DNA of 64,000 bases, from positions 1,414,001 to 1,478,000 of the forward strand of contig NZ_CP117834.1 of the NCBI RefSeq assembly GCF_028735875.1, in the 5' to 3' direction. This document shows, piece by piece, positions 35,501 to 44,008 of the stretch. Source of the stretch: Shouchella hunanensis (GTDB lineage: Bacteria > Bacillota > Bacilli > Bacillales > Bacillaceae_D). Every line of letters begins with the position of its first letter. The stretch's first letter is position 1. Below the pieces are notes generated by a model, which was given only the letters and a program-made list of their open reading frames with translations, ran no database searches and was not told where the DNA came from. The position numbers and the translations under genes were made by a program.

Positions 35501-38035
35501 TGTATCACTAAGTAACTGTTGATTTCCTAGAATCGTATCCTCAATAATTAGTTGATTAATAGGTTTAAGGTTGTAGTTAACCCCAATATTCCAAGTAATT
35601 TCTTTATCGATCGCGTTGTAAGAACCGCCTTTAAATCCATTTGCTCTCGTATAAGAACCAGGTGTAAATTGATCGGTGACGATTTGCTCCTGTTGGTTAT
35701 CAGCGTCACCTGGAGCCGTCCATAACAACTGCGCTTCATTTTTGAAATACGTCAGTTCTTTGCTTTCCCGCTGTTCATAATCAAATTCAGTCTTATACGT
35801 AATCAGCACTTCTTCTTCAATGGTACGCAAAAATTCTATATTAAATTGTTCTTGGTTCTCAAAATCATTTGGTTCATTTGTGTTAAAGCGATAATCTTCA
35901 TCAACTTGCCATGTTTGACCACCTGATGTTATTGATATTGATTCAAAATCCAGTTTTAATCCACTATTAGTAAACACATCTTTTAAAATAACATTTTCCA
36001 TTTCAAATCCGTCAGTATTAAAGCGGACCTGCCAGTTGACCGTTTTTTCTTTATAATTGACATTACCGTGTGATTTTGAAAGCACGTATTGGCCAATTCC
36101 TTGCCTATCACCAGCACTTCGATCTACTGTTGTTACCGTATTAGAAATCGTTTCTTCATTACGGACACGATCTTTCGCCTCTGTCTTATATGTTATTTTA
36201 TAAGCGGCGTCAATGTCCTGTAAAAACTCTAATCGAAATCCACTTTCATCTGATGATGGTTTCAAGTCAAAATAATCAACCTCATCTTCTCCTGTTTCAT
36301 TACCGTTTTCATCTATTGTGATGCGCTGCACTACTACCGATTCAGCAATAATTCGATGAGTTTCAGTAAATGAATCTTCGATAAACGCATTTTCTTGTGC
36401 AATACTTCGTTCGTCATAATTGTATTGAACTTCCCATTCAATTGTTTGACTTGGTCCATCGTATTGAACAACACGTTTATCTAGTGGCGTCCCTCGACCA
36501 ACAGCAACAGATGCTGATGCGTGTCCCACCTCTGTTCCACTCGACAGTAACATTGCTTTATTTTCAAACGTCGCTTTTTCATCGTCAGTTAACGTTGTCG
36601 TAAAAACAAGACGATAAGCTCTATTAATCTCTTCATTAAACTCGATTGAGAAACTTGGATCGCCAGAAAAAGTATACTCACTAGACGGTACTTCTTCCCC
36701 TAAAGAAGATGTTCCATTAAACTGCATATCTAGATAGTATAACTTGATTGAACCATCCACTAAGCTTTGGCCTTCTTGAATTGGATCGCTCAAAACTGCT
36801 TGTGCGACAGTGTCTAACGATTTATTAAAATCGACTGTCCAATCAATTGTTTCTGCATTATAAACTCTATTTGGTTCCCCTCGTTTTTCAATTGATTGTC
36901 CTGATGGCCTAAAATCTATTGGAATGGTCATTGAGTCTTTCCCCTCAATTGGTGTGACCGTAATGGTTTTTCCTTCCTCTATAATGAGGTCCTCACGAAA
37001 TTCAGTCCATAAACCAACCGTTCCGTTGATGTTTGAATACTCTTCAATGAAAGAAGTAAATTCAATCGTTGCTTCTCCTGCTTTGTTAACAGAAAAGTAA
37101 CCAATGATATCTCCCTCGAAACGCATTTCTAATCGATCAACTTCATCGTACACATGAAACTGTTCAGGGATCATAAACTCAAACATTGCGCCTTCTGTAT
37201 AGCCATGACCATTTGGCAATGCCCACGTATAGTTAATACGAATATCTGCGTTTAATCCAGGGGTATCTATTTTATTACCACCTTCGTCTTCAAACCAAAT
37301 ATCATAACCAGTAAGAATGTTTTCATTAATGGCTGTATTAACTGATGTACTAGATTTTGATTCTTCTGTTGCTTCTTCTTCTACATTATCTGCTTCTTCT
37401 GTTGCTTCTTCTTCTACACTATCTGTTTCTTCTGTTGCTTCTTTTTCTACACTATCTGTTTCTTCTGTTGCTTCTTCTTCTACACTATCTGTTTCTTCTG
37501 TTGCTTCTTTTTCTACACTATCTGTTTCTTCTGTTGCTTCTTCTACACTATCTGTTTCTTCTTCTAAATCTTCAAAAGCAATTTTCAAGTCCTGTGAACC
37601 GTGAGCATGCGCAAACACTAGATTAATAGAATTAGTATTTGCAAGTACTTCTTGGTTCCATCTTGCGGGGACACTAATGTCACCATTCAATTCTCTCAAA
37701 TCTTCAGTAAGCACTATCTTGAGTTGACTATCACTAATTTCATATGTTCCAATTTCTTCTTGTTTCTCATTCAGAAGAATTTCATTTAAATTGTCTGTTC
37801 TAACTTCTTCAGGAATCGAAATGTTAATTTCATCAACTTCACTATATTTAAACCCAATGTTCAAATAAAAATTATCTTCTTTACTGACTACACCCCCACC
37901 ATACGGATTTCCATTTTCATCTTGCAAGGAGATGCCAATTCGATTTTCATCTCCTTCAATTGCTAATGCGACATTTGTTCCAATTGGTTGGAAAATAAAA
38001 ACAAAAATAAGCAGCCACACAAGAAATTTTTTCAA
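29510..38035 (-). CDS. Giant wall-anchored adhesin with collagen-binding-type, SpaA/Cna_B and 13 DUF11 repeats
   Basis: A 2841-residue surface protein. Signal peptide residues ~1-26; N-terminal domain to ~155; an acidic stalk of (ATEETDSVEEE)-type repeats (~158-228); a ligand-binding-like region and several collagen-binding-type modules (~240-1090), each with a DWTVDFN/NWQVGVN strand; two SpaA/Cna_B-type modules (~1095-1270; LTVIKVDANTNETLEGATF and VELTKLDTDTKNVLSGATF); then 13 DUF11-like repeats of ~108-120 residues (~1272-2755) in A-B alternation. The tail has PPQDTG, then LVQTANNLYVIALAGLVLL and MNRKRKRNTV, a sorting signal without LPXTG. LVQTA resembles the LPxTA sites of class D sortases, and a class D sortase follows. 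No premature stop or frameshift is seen. It probably binds a host, plant or fungal surface or another cell; the ligand is unknown. Confidence 0.93.
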   Translation of the reverse strand: MKKFLVWLLIFVFIFQPIGTNVALAIEGDENRIGISLQDENGNPYGGGVVSKEDNFYLNIGFKYSEVDEINISIPEEVRTDNLNEILLNEKQEEIGTYEISDSQLKIVLTEDLRELNGDISVPARWNQEVLANTNSINLVFAHAHGSQDLKIAFEDLEEETDSVEEATEETDSVEKEATEETDSVEEEATEETDSVEKEATEETDSVEEEATEEADNVEEEATEESKSSTSVNTAINENILTGYDIWFEDEGGNKIDTPGLNADIRINYTWALPNGHGYTEGAMFEFMIPEQFHVYDEVDRLEMRFEGDIIGYFSVNKAGEATIEFTSFIEEYSNINGTVGLWTEFREDLIIEEGKTITVTPIEGKDSMTIPIDFRPSGQSIEKRGEPNRVYNAETIDWTVDFNKSLDTVAQAVLSDPIQEGQSLVDGSIKLYYLDMQFNGTSSLGEEVPSSEYTFSGDPSFSIEFNEEINRAYRLVFTTTLTDDEKATFENKAMLLSSGTEVGHASASVAVGRGTPLDKRVVQYDGPSQTIEWEVQYNYDERSIAQENAFIEDSFTETHRIIAESVVVQRITIDENGNETGEDEVDYFDLKPSSDESGFRLEFLQDIDAAYKITYKTEAKDRVRNEETISNTVTTVDRSAGDRQGIGQYVLSKSHGNVNYKEKTVNWQVRFNTDGFEMENVILKDVFTNSGLKLDFESISITSGGQTWQVDEDYRFNTNEPNDFENQEQFNIEFLRTIEEEVLITYKTEFDYEQRESKELTYFKNEAQLLWTAPGDADNQQEQIVTDQFTPGSYTRANGFKGGSYNAIDKEITWNIGVNYNLKPINQLIIEDTILGNQQLLSDTIQIYEMTLNSGENAFEKGTLVDSDKYGIELVSNEDESNQFTITFNEPIDTAYLVTYKTSLNGLSFVQANYVNEAVFSDDGQDAFELKASVSIPHGGSYTNKQGQQSGRFINWQVGVNYAQAKVENARVIDQLTENQLLLEDSFVLYETTVEATGNITKGDLLVLGEDYNLEFKENGFELTFNNEIDRPYVLEYQSFIQAMVGETISNDVSFNGESIEENQWTSTKSVRVARTQGVGEGSGELGALTVIKVDANTNETLEGATFSLRDADSGIVISTQQTNKDGEVTFNRLLYGNYELREDNAPDGYVVGITDTQPVNINGMNTVTIANEKITRHVELTKLDTDTKNVLSGATFILERDVDGQWIEVGSGFVTNDAGTLLIEDLEEGDYRFVEIEAPKSYILDDEPLYFSIEEEQTTITKMAKENERMNPLLTLIKTSDVESVKQVGDEIIYSFEVENTGNVTITDVSVDDPMLGGAIELESTTLAPGEKTIGTSSYIVTQEDLNNESVVNIATVTGESPDGSPIENEDEEIVSTEQSPSIGLIKASDRNDLVAGEEVVYTLTAQNTGNVTLFDVSFTDELKNLSEIQYLTINGEVIENTDSITLEPGSVLVAEATYTITQADVDRGEVYNEATVEGESNLGELVIDTDEVTIYEDPNGSITLTKTSDRETISQAGDEVIYTFTVENTGNVTLTDVSVDDPMLGGVIELETRALAPGEVTTGKVVYVVTQANLDNGILTNVAAATGETPDGTIVKDTDDNDTPVEQNPAIHLLKEANRDNLVVGEDIEYTFIVENTGNVTLTDVALTDELENLSDIEYVSINGEAFENLESLSLTPGDVLMATATYTITQADVDRGEVHNEAIVIGLSPLNEEISDKDDVTVEEALAPGLSLTKTSDLDMVKAVGQVITYTFEVQNEGNVTLTNVSVDDPMLGETVKLESTTLAPGEKTIGMASYIVTQEDLDSESIVNIATVTGESPDGTPVENEDGDTIPTEQSPAIELTKTADRDNLVAGERIVYSFTVENVGNVTLSDLSITDELENISNIRYTLINGTIIIGNAPITLQPGDVLEALATYTITQADVDRGELMNTAKAVGKSPLNEEVTDEDEVTVAQDPEPEIKLIKSSDLDLVNEAGTEIMYTFEVENTGNVTLEDVQVMDPMLGGAIVLENTKLAPGEKTLGTAVYKVTQADVNHGEVVNNASTIGTTPGSNTVEDEDEDVVPVEQNPSINLSKEANRDNLVVGEDIEYTFTVENTGNVTLTNVVLTDELKNLSDIEYVSINGEVLEHVEFLTLAPGDVLLATATYTITQVDVDRGEVYNEATVIGLSPSNEEVSDEDDVAIEQALAPDLLLTKTSDLEIVQAVGDVVMYTFEVENTGNVTIANVSVDDPMLGGAIELEATTLAPGEKTIGTASYTVKQEDLNNESIVNIATVTGNGPDGSPVENEGEDTVPTKQTPAIGLIKAADRDHLVVGEDIVYTFTAQNVGNVTLFDVLLTDELKNLSNIQYMTINGEVIENTDSITLEPGSVLVAEAIYTITQADIDRGEVYNEATIVGESNLGERVTDKDEVTIYEDAAGSIVLTKTSDKETISQAGDEVTYTFTVENTGNVTLTDVNVNDPMLGGEIELETTILAPGETITVSIVYVVTQADLDNGILTNVAATTGGAPDGTTVKDTDDNEVPVEKNLSIDLTKEANRHNLIVGEDIEYTFTVENTGNVTLTNVILTDELENLSDIEYVSINGKLLEHVEFLTLAPGDVLLATATYMITQADVNRGEVYNEATVIGLSPSNEEVSDEDDVTVYEDAAGSIKLTKTSDKETISQASDEVIYTFTVKNTGNVTLEDVNVNDPMLGEAIELETTTLAPGETTTGSVIYVVTEADLNQKTLDNIAFVLGHTPDGKIVKDDDVDSILIQLDEKPSPTDPNNGSTDDPKTPEEGIKDSEYPNGPTPPQDTGRDKPYGKDTLVQTANNLYVIALAGLVLLAIGISIHRMNRKRKRNTV
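29768..34222 (-). repeat. Thirteen DUF11-like coding repeats, alternating types A and B
   Basis: Type A repeats (7 copies, ~108-110 residues) carry a TSD...GDE..YTFEVENTGNVT core and DPMLGG. Type B repeats (6 copies, ~118-120 residues) carry a NRDNLVVGED core, TDEL.NLS and TITQADVDRGE. The order is A-B throughout and ends with A. Pair length is about 228 residues or 685 bases. B1 and B5, and A2 and A6, are closest to each other, so blocks of several repeats were duplicated. Confidence 0.85.
37361..37564 (-). repeat. Short tandem coding repeat, acidic stalk of the adhesin
   Basis: A 39-base unit (33 in one copy) encoding a 13-residue Glu/Thr-rich motif is repeated about five times with only a few changes. 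Its near identity makes copy-number change by recombination or slippage likely. Confidence 0.8.
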
Positions 38036-38040
38036 TTTTT

Positions 38041-38681
38041 TTCCTCCTTTTATATGATTATCGAATTGTCATTATTCAAATTATGTAAAAAAATAGAGAA
38101 TGATGACGCATTCACTTTCATCATATATTAGAAAGAAAAAAAGAGCTATATTTAACTATAGATAAGATGACTTATTTATATTCGTAGATAACTTTTAATA
38201 TTTAGTCTGGTGGTAAAATGATAGACAGCAAAAAAAATAAAATGTTATGATGATTCATTCATTTCAAGAAAAATGTATAAAGCTTATACAGCTGTTGGCT
38301 AAAGAATCATTTTTTGCTTTTCTTCGGGTAACGCTTGTCTTCACTATCACGATGGTCTATATGAAAAGGAATGCTTAAAATGATTGGTGTAAAGCAATGA
38401 AAAAAGTATTCTTTATTTGTTGAGCGTTCAAATCAACTTTATTTTTGTTGCGCTCGTCTATCGGAATGTCCAGTATGCCTTTTATGATGATGCATTCAGT
38501 GATCAGTATGAAAGATAAACAATTCTACGCAAACATTTGCTTCGAATGTGATAACATCATGCACAACAATTTTGACTATAACGGTCCTAATGACCTATTT
38601 ACGAACACAGTGTCCATAAGATATTAATAAATGAACAGCATATTTTCACCAATTTAAGGGCAATGCTTTTGGTTTTTTACA
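38041..38681. other. AT-rich intergenic region upstream of the adhesin and CGTase genes
   Basis: Here lie the adhesin ribosome binding site (AAAGGAGG just upstream of its start) and promoter. I see no well-supported gene. Short frames exist: 38247-38378 (43 residues, one hydrophobic segment, no ribosome binding site), and an ATG at 38397 that runs into a TGA after 8 codons, while the next frame continues with protein-like text. The second pair may be a broken small gene. A terminator for rightward transcription at 38682 suggests that something was transcribed here. Confidence 0.35.
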
Positions 38682-38720
38682 AACAACCCCGTCTTTTATC
38701 TTAAAAGGCGGGGTTGTTTT
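38682..38720. terminator. Terminator upstream of the CGTase gene
   Basis: The stem AACAACCCCG / CGGGGTTGTT (38682-38691 and 38709-38718) also pairs inner TTTT with AAAA and is followed by TTATTTTATAT. It precedes the CGTase gene and can act in both directions. Confidence 0.8.
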
Positions 38721-38764
38721 ATTTTATATACGTTTTATCACAATTTGTTGAAGGAGGAATAGAG

Positions 38765-40876
38765 TTGAACGATTTAAATGATTTTTTGAAAACGATTTCA
38801 TTAAGCTTTATCTTTTTCTTGCTTCTTTCTTTACCTACTGTTGCGGAGGCTGACGTAACAAACAAAGTCAATTACTCAAAAGATGTGATTTACCAGGTTG
38901 TTACCGATCGATTCTCTGACGGGAATCCTGGCAACAATCCTTCAGGCGCTATCTTTAGTCAAAACTGTATAGATCTCCATAAGTATTGTGGTGGGGACTG
39001 GCAAGGGATTATAGACAAAATCAATGACGGTTACTTAACTGATTTAGGCATTACGGCACTATGGATTTCTCAGCCGGTCGAAAATGTTTACGCCTTACAC
39101 CCAAGCGGCTATACCTCCTACCATGGATATTGGGCTCGAGATTACAAAAAGACAAACCCTTACTATGGGAATTTTGATGACTTTGATCGTTTAATGAGTA
39201 CCGCACATAGCAATGGGATAAAGGTAATCATGGATTTCACGCCAAATCATTCATCACCGGCACTTGAAACGAACCCTAACTATGTTGAAAATGGGGCGAT
39301 ATATGATAATGGCGCATTATTAGGCAACTATTCAAATGATCAACAGAACCTCTTTCACCACAATGGCGGAACAGATTTCTCTTCATATGAAGATAGCATT
39401 TACAGAAACTTATATGATCTGGCAGACTATGATTTAAACAACACAGTCATGGATCAATATTTAAAAGAGTCGATTAAGTTTTGGTTAGATAAAGGGATTG
39501 ATGGCATTCGAGTAGATGCCGTTAAGCATATGTCAGAAGGGTGGCAAACCTCTTTAATGAGCGAAATCTATTCGCATAAACCTGTTTTCACATTTGGAGA
39601 ATGGTTTTTAGGATCAGGAGAAGTTGATCCCCAAAACCATCACTTCGCTAATGAAAGTGGTATGAGTTTATTAGATTTCCAATTCGGTCAAACCATTCGA
39701 AACGTCTTAAAAGATCGCACAAGCAACTGGTATGATTTTCATGACATGATAAAAAGTACTGAAAAAGAGTATAACGAGGTCATTGATCAAGTAACCTTTA
39801 TTGATAATCACGACATGAGTCGTTTTTCGGTAGGATCATCTTCAAACCGTCAGACAGATATGGCACTAGCTGTCTTGCTTACTTCTCGTGGTGTACCGAC
39901 AATTTACTACGGGACAGAGCAGTATGTAACAGGTGGCAACGACCCTGAAAATCGCAAACCATTGAAAACATTTGATCGGTCTACCAACTCCTATCAAATC
40001 ATCAGTAAACTTGCTTCACTACGCCAAACAAATTCCGCCTTAGGCTATGGCACTACAACTGAACGTTGGCTGAACGAAGACATTTATATTTTTGAAAGAA
40101 AGTTTGGCACTAGTATTGTATTAACTGCTGTCAATAGCAGTAATAGTAACCAGACGATCACTAATTTAAACACCTCTTTACCTCAAGGGAACTATACAGA
40201 TGAACTACAGCAACGTTTAGATGGAAACACGATTACTGTTAACGCCAATGGCGCCATAAATTCCTTTCCATTACGAGCAAATAGCGTAGCGGTTTGGCAA
40301 GTAAGCAACCCCTCTACGTCTCCTCTAATCGGCCAAGTAGGTCCTATGATGGGTAAGGCCGGGAATACCATAACAGTAAGCGGTGAAGGATTTGGTGATG
40401 AGAGAGGGAGCGTACTCTTTGATTCAACCTCTTCTGAAATTATTTCTTGGTCAAATACAGAAATAAGCGTAAAGGTGCCTAATGTAGCAGGCGGTTATTA
40501 TGATTTATCCGTCGTAACTGCAGCAAACATAAAAAGCCCTGCTTACAAAGAGTTTGAAGTATTGTCAGGCAATCAAGTCAGTGTTCGCTTTGGTGTTAAC
40601 AATGCCACAACGAGCCCAGGAACCAATTTATATATCGTTGGGAATGTGAGCGAGCTGGGGAATTGGGATGCTGATAAAGCAATTGGACCTATGTTTAACC
40701 AAGTGATGTACCAATACCCAACGTGGTACTATGATATTAGCGTTCCTGCTGAAAAAAACCTTGAATACAAATACATTAAAAAAGATCAGAACGGTAACGT
40801 TGTCTGGCAAAGTGGCAATAATCGAACCTATACGTCACCTACTACCGGAACAGATACGGTTATGATTAATTGGTAA
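38765..40876 (+). CDS. cgt: Secreted cyclomaltodextrin glucanotransferase
   Basis: A 703-residue exported GH13 enzyme that converts starch to cyclodextrins. TTG at 38765 follows AAGGAGG by 7 bases. The signal peptide ends near VAEA. The (beta/alpha)8 domain has the three catalytic acids: Asp in [13 protein letters not shown] (~250), Glu in FTFGEWFLG (~279) and Asp in [10 protein letters not shown] (~350). [16 protein letters not shown] is typical of CGTases. After domain C come an IPT/TIG-like domain D ([20 protein letters not shown]) and a CBM20 starch-binding domain E ([16 protein letters not shown]). The A-B-C-D-E layout and length are those of a CGTase or the related maltogenic amylases, and overall text is nearer CGTase. 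It stands alone, with a hairpin behind. Confidence 0.88.
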   Translation: MNDLNDFLKTISLSFIFFLLLSLPTVAEADVTNKVNYSKDVIYQVVTDRFSDGNPGNNPSGAIFSQNCIDLHKYCGGDWQGIIDKINDGYLTDLGITALWISQPVENVYALHPSGYTSYHGYWARDYKKTNPYYGNFDDFDRLMSTAHSNGIKVIMDFTPNHSSPALETNPNYVENGAIYDNGALLGNYSNDQQNLFHHNGGTDFSSYEDSIYRNLYDLADYDLNNTVMDQYLKESIKFWLDKGIDGIRVDAVKHMSEGWQTSLMSEIYSHKPVFTFGEWFLGSGEVDPQNHHFANESGMSLLDFQFGQTIRNVLKDRTSNWYDFHDMIKSTEKEYNEVIDQVTFIDNHDMSRFSVGSSSNRQTDMALAVLLTSRGVPTIYYGTEQYVTGGNDPENRKPLKTFDRSTNSYQIISKLASLRQTNSALGYGTTTERWLNEDIYIFERKFGTSIVLTAVNSSNSNQTITNLNTSLPQGNYTDELQQRLDGNTITVNANGAINSFPLRANSVAVWQVSNPSTSPLIGQVGPMMGKAGNTITVSGEGFGDERGSVLFDSTSSEIISWSNTEISVKVPNVAGGYYDLSVVTAANIKSPAYKEFEVLSGNQVSVRFGVNNATTSPGTNLYIVGNVSELGNWDADKAIGPMFNQVMYQYPTWYYDISVPAEKNLEYKYIKKDQNGNVVWQSGNNRTYTSPTTGTDTVMINW

Positions 40877-40892
40877 CGAAAGAGTAGATCCC

Positions 40893-40921
40893 CCCCCATT
40901 TTCTACTATTGAAAATGGGGG
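40893..40921 (+). terminator. Hairpin after the CGTase gene
   Basis: The 11-bp perfect stem CCCCCATTTTC / GAAAATGGGGG with a 7-base loop lies 16 bases past the stop codon. No T run follows it, so it may protect the mRNA end rather than end transcription. Confidence 0.6.
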
Positions 40922-41071
40922 TGATTGATAGAGAAAATCCTATAAAACTTCCCCTTTCTAATCAACCATTTTATTGAGTTGCGTAGATGTTATAAAAAGT
41001 TCATTTTGCCAAAACCAATGAAGGAAAATAATAGTACGTTACAATAATAAGTAGCAATTAGAGACTCTCAT

Positions 41072-41250
41072 AAAAGAGGCTGGGACATAACTAAAAGTAG
41101 TATTTGAAAAGACGAATAGTCTAAAATATGCTGAGTAGCACCGCTACAGGAGAATCCTTCGCTCATTTTCATATAAAACAAACGACGAACGTTCCTATTT
41201 TCAGGAATGTTCGTCATTTTGGTCTATCTACTTTTGTCCCAGCCTCTTTT
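41072..41250. repeat. GAGGCTGGGACA-ended repeat element, copy 2 (inverted)
   Basis: A 179-base element with the same terminal inverted repeat (41076-41087 and 41235-41246). Its left end reads GAGGCTGGGACATAACTAA, identical over 19 bases to the reverse complement of the right end of copy 1. Its right end, reverse complemented, reads GAGGCTGGGACAAAAG, shared over 16 bases with the left end of copy 1. Inner arms ACGAACGTTCCT / AGGAATGTTCGT form a hairpin (one mismatch). The interiors of the two copies differ. It has no reading frame. Confidence 0.75.
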
Positions 41251-41385
41251 AAAGATTGTTATTAACTAATAATGGTTCAATTATGCGATAAAGATCGCAC
41301 GTTCATTTTTGTTCAATTTTATATGATTAAATGCAAATTATATAGTCAGCCGAATCAGATTGCTAATACTTCAGGGTATAGTTAC

Positions 41386-42255
41386 TTAGTTAAAAACACC
41401 TTTTGCTACCTGAAGAAATTCTTTTACAGCAGGAGAAGCATTCACTATAGATTGACAAGCAAGTGCCACTTCACGACTGTTTTCAATGTTCAACTTACTT
41501 ATTTTTATGTTTTGTTGCGTCTTCAAAAATAACTCTGGACCAATAGTCACTCCGAGTCCTTCTTGCACCATGTTGGCAATTGTTGTACAATCGTGCACTT
41601 CAAAACGAATAGAAGGTCTCAAATTCGCTTCATGGAATAACTCATTCACATGTGATTGATACATTCCAGTAGGCATAATAAACGGTTCATCAATTAAATC
41701 TTCCATACTAACTATTTCTTTAGAATGAAATCTGTGCTTTGTATTATAAGCCACTACCATATTATCCTTTATCAAAGGAATTAAATCAAAATTGGACTCA
41801 ACTGTTCTTTTCACAACAAAACCTATATCAACAATCCCCGACTTTAGCCACTCTGTAATTTCTTCATAGCTTCCTTCAAACAATTTAAATTCTATTTTGG
41901 GATGTCTCTTTTGAAATGTTGCTAGCAATTTGGGTAATAGACAAGACGAGGCGCTTGCAAATGTACCGATACGAATGACCCCAACTTCTAAATTTGTCGC
42001 TAACGCAATTTCTTGATTGATGCTTTCCATTCTTTTAAGTACTTCTCTAATGTGTGGTAAAACTTTTTGACCTATTTCTGTAAGTGATATTCCTTTTTTA
42101 CGATCTCGAATCAGTAAAGAAACTCCAAATTCAGCTTCTAAACTAGCCACAGCATGACTTACTGCCGATTGGGTCATATTTAATTTTTCAGCTGTTGCGG
42201 TAAAGCTTCCTAACTCCACTACATTTGTAATTATTTCAAAACGAACAATACTCAT
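41386..42255 (-). CDS. LysR-family transcriptional regulator
   Basis: A 289-residue LysR regulator. The N-terminal winged helix is clear: FEIITNVVELGSFTATAEKLNMTQSAVSHAVASLEAEFGVSLLIRDR. The effector domain follows (VGVIRIGTFASASSCLLPKLLATFQKRHPKIEFKLFEG) and continues to the end at usual length. It is divergent from an MFS transporter gene, with 102 bases between, so it probably controls that gene; the palindrome over its own start codon may be involved. The region is more AT-rich than average. The inducer is unknown. Confidence 0.9.
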   Translation of the reverse strand: MSIVRFEIITNVVELGSFTATAEKLNMTQSAVSHAVASLEAEFGVSLLIRDRKKGISLTEIGQKVLPHIREVLKRMESINQEIALATNLEVGVIRIGTFASASSCLLPKLLATFQKRHPKIEFKLFEGSYEEITEWLKSGIVDIGFVVKRTVESNFDLIPLIKDNMVVAYNTKHRFHSKEIVSMEDLIDEPFIMPTGMYQSHVNELFHEANLRPSIRFEVHDCTTIANMVQEGLGVTIGPELFLKTQQNIKISKLNIENSREVALACQSIVNASPAVKEFLQVAKGVFN

Positions 42256-42269
42256 GAGTGATTACTCAT
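42254..42269. promoter_or_regulatory. Palindrome at the LysR gene start
   Basis: The inverted repeat ATGAGT-4-ACTCAT overlaps the start codon of the LysR gene and faces the divergent MFS gene. It may be an autoregulatory operator, although a LysR site is expected to contain T-N11-A further upstream. Confidence 0.35.
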
Positions 42270-42357
42270 CTCCATTATTAAAAACATCAATTTTACTTAT
42301 GTTAACACAGCTCTTAAAATAAAAACAATGTTTGAAATTTGAAGGAGACAAAGAAAA

Positions 42358-43539
42358 ATGAACACTAAATTAAGTCAGCTTACTATTATTTTCTTGGCTT
42401 TAGGAGCTTTTGTAACAGGTACATCAGAGTTTGTTGTTTCTGGAATATTAGAATTAATCTCCCTTGAAATGGGTGTTTCAGTTTCTATTGCCGGTCAGCT
42501 AATTACAATTTATTCTCTATCCTATGCTTTTGGTGCATTATTTTTGGTCATGTTAACTTCTACATTTGATCGTAAGAAAATACTTTTATATGCCATCTTT
42601 ACTTTTATAGTTGGGAATTTTATCGCGTTTTTAAGCCATAATTTTATCATGCTACTGTTATCTAGGATTATTATGGGCATGAGTGGAGGACTTTATATTG
42701 TTGTCGCAACAAATTATGCTGCACAATTGGTATCCCCTAAAAGAAAGGGTAGCGCTATAGCAACAGTTATTACAGGCTTCACTGTTTCATTAGTTCTTGG
42801 AGTACCAATCGGAACATTTTTAGCCGGCTATTTTGATTGGCATTATATCTTTCTTATTATTGCATTTGCTACAATTCTCTTATTAATGGGGCTGTATAAA
42901 CTATTACCATCAATAAAAGGAAATCAAGCTTTATCATTAAAACAACAAGTAAAGATTATTAAAGATAGGCGAGTCCTAACTGGTTTAATGACAACTATAA
43001 CGTGGATTTTAGGCTATACACTAGTATTTGCATATGTTGCTCCTTTGTTAAGTAGCACCGCCAATCTTTCAATAGAAATGACAAGTATTGCATTGTTTGT
43101 ATTAGGGACATTTGCATTTATTGGCTCGCGCTTTGGAGGTTACGCTGTCGATAGATGGGGGCCAAATCACACAATAACGGTTAGTCTAATTGTTCATATC
43201 GTTGCTTTATTTATATTGACATTTACGCAGCACTCTACCATAGGCGTATTTATCACATTTGCAGTTTGGGGGATAGCAACCTGGACAACAACACCAGCAA
43301 ATCAATATTATTTAGTGTCACTAAAACCACAGTCCTCTGAGACAGTTTTGAGTTTTAATACAGCATTAATGAATATTGGAATGATGATGGGCTCTGCACT
43401 TGGTGGCGTTATTATTACGTATATAAACATTACTAATTTAAGTTGGATTGCAGGGCTATTTGTTTTTACTTCCCTTATTTTTATTAAGTACTCATTCTAT
43501 CTAGATAAAAACATAACAAATAAACCCACGACTAGTTAA
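42358..43539 (+). CDS. MFS transporter, DHA1-type drug/sugar efflux family
   Basis: A 393-residue 12-helix major facilitator. The N-terminus has AFVTGTSEFVVSGILELISLEMGVS, typical of the DHA1 family that includes AraJ and YbcL. The loop motif GGYAVDRWGPNH lies in the second half, and the helix 5 antiporter motif shows as AIATVITGFTVSLVLGVPIGTFLAG. Such proteins export drugs, sugars or other small molecules with proton exchange. GAAGGAGA precedes the ATG at 42358. It is divergent from the LysR regulator and probably under its control. The substrate is not evident. Confidence 0.88.
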   Translation: MNTKLSQLTIIFLALGAFVTGTSEFVVSGILELISLEMGVSVSIAGQLITIYSLSYAFGALFLVMLTSTFDRKKILLYAIFTFIVGNFIAFLSHNFIMLLLSRIIMGMSGGLYIVVATNYAAQLVSPKRKGSAIATVITGFTVSLVLGVPIGTFLAGYFDWHYIFLIIAFATILLLMGLYKLLPSIKGNQALSLKQQVKIIKDRRVLTGLMTTITWILGYTLVFAYVAPLLSSTANLSIEMTSIALFVLGTFAFIGSRFGGYAVDRWGPNHTITVSLIVHIVALFILTFTQHSTIGVFITFAVWGIATWTTTPANQYYLVSLKPQSSETVLSFNTALMNIGMMMGSALGGVIITYINITNLSWIAGLFVFTSLIFIKYSFYLDKNITNKPTTS

Positions 43540-43633
43540 AGGGAATCTAAGGAGGATTCAGTTTTAATATAAACACCTAAACATCCTGACGTTTCAAAAG
43601 AGAGACAGTATGATAATAATTGAGGTGATAAAA

Positions 43634-43933
43634 TTGGTTGAATGGAAAACCTGTCTTGTTTGTGGCTATAAAGGACTTGAAGAACCACCTTATGATGCGC
43701 TAGGAAATAGTAGCTTTGAAATTTGTAGTTGTTGTGGGTTTCAGTTCGGTCTAGATGATGAAGATAGGGATTATAGCAAAGAGGAATTATATAAAAGTTA
43801 TCGTGAGGACTGGATTAAAGATGGATCTAAACCTTTTTCCGAATCCTTCCCAAACCATTTAATTGATTTAAATGGTTCTTTAAAAGCCCCTGTCCTCCAT
43901 GAACAACTTAAAGCCCTCGAAATGATCCCATGA
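43634..43933 (+). CDS. Small zinc-ribbon (CPCC-like) protein
   Basis: A 99-residue protein with two CxxC pairs, CLVCGYKG and CSCCGFQFG, which should bind one zinc ion, followed by an acidic, Tyr-rich helical part (DDEDRDYSKEELYKSYRED). It resembles the CPCC-type Cys-rich domain seen in small Bacillaceae and toxin-neighbour proteins; no function is known. The start is TTG at 43634, with GAGGTGAT 4 bases ahead, in preference to the ATG at 43610, which lacks a site. A terminator closes the gene. It follows the MFS gene on the same strand by about 95 bases. Confidence 0.72.
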   Translation: MVEWKTCLVCGYKGLEEPPYDALGNSSFEICSCCGFQFGLDDEDRDYSKEELYKSYREDWIKDGSKPFSESFPNHLIDLNGSLKAPVLHEQLKALEMIP

Positions 43934-43956
43934 AATTAAGCGTTCGATTCCGTTAA

Positions 43957-43988
43957 AGCACAACACGATACACTAGTGTTGTGCTCTT
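43957..43988. terminator. Bidirectional terminator
   Basis: The perfect 10-bp stem AGCACAACAC / GTGTTGTGCT with a 9-base loop is followed by CTTTACC on the plus strand. It separates the zinc-ribbon gene from the converging rlmH. Confidence 0.8.
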
Positions 43989-44008
43989 TACCTTTCCTAC
44001 AACCTCAT

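Noticed and set aside
37361-37564. The short regular repeats as a possible CRISPR array
   Set aside because: Units are adjacent with no spacers, and are in frame within the adhesin gene.
37317-37626. Leu/Ser-rich plus-strand frames opposite the adhesin stalk (37317-37604 and 37357-37626)
   Set aside because: They are the antisense of a Glu/Ser/Thr-coding repeat, with no ribosome binding site.
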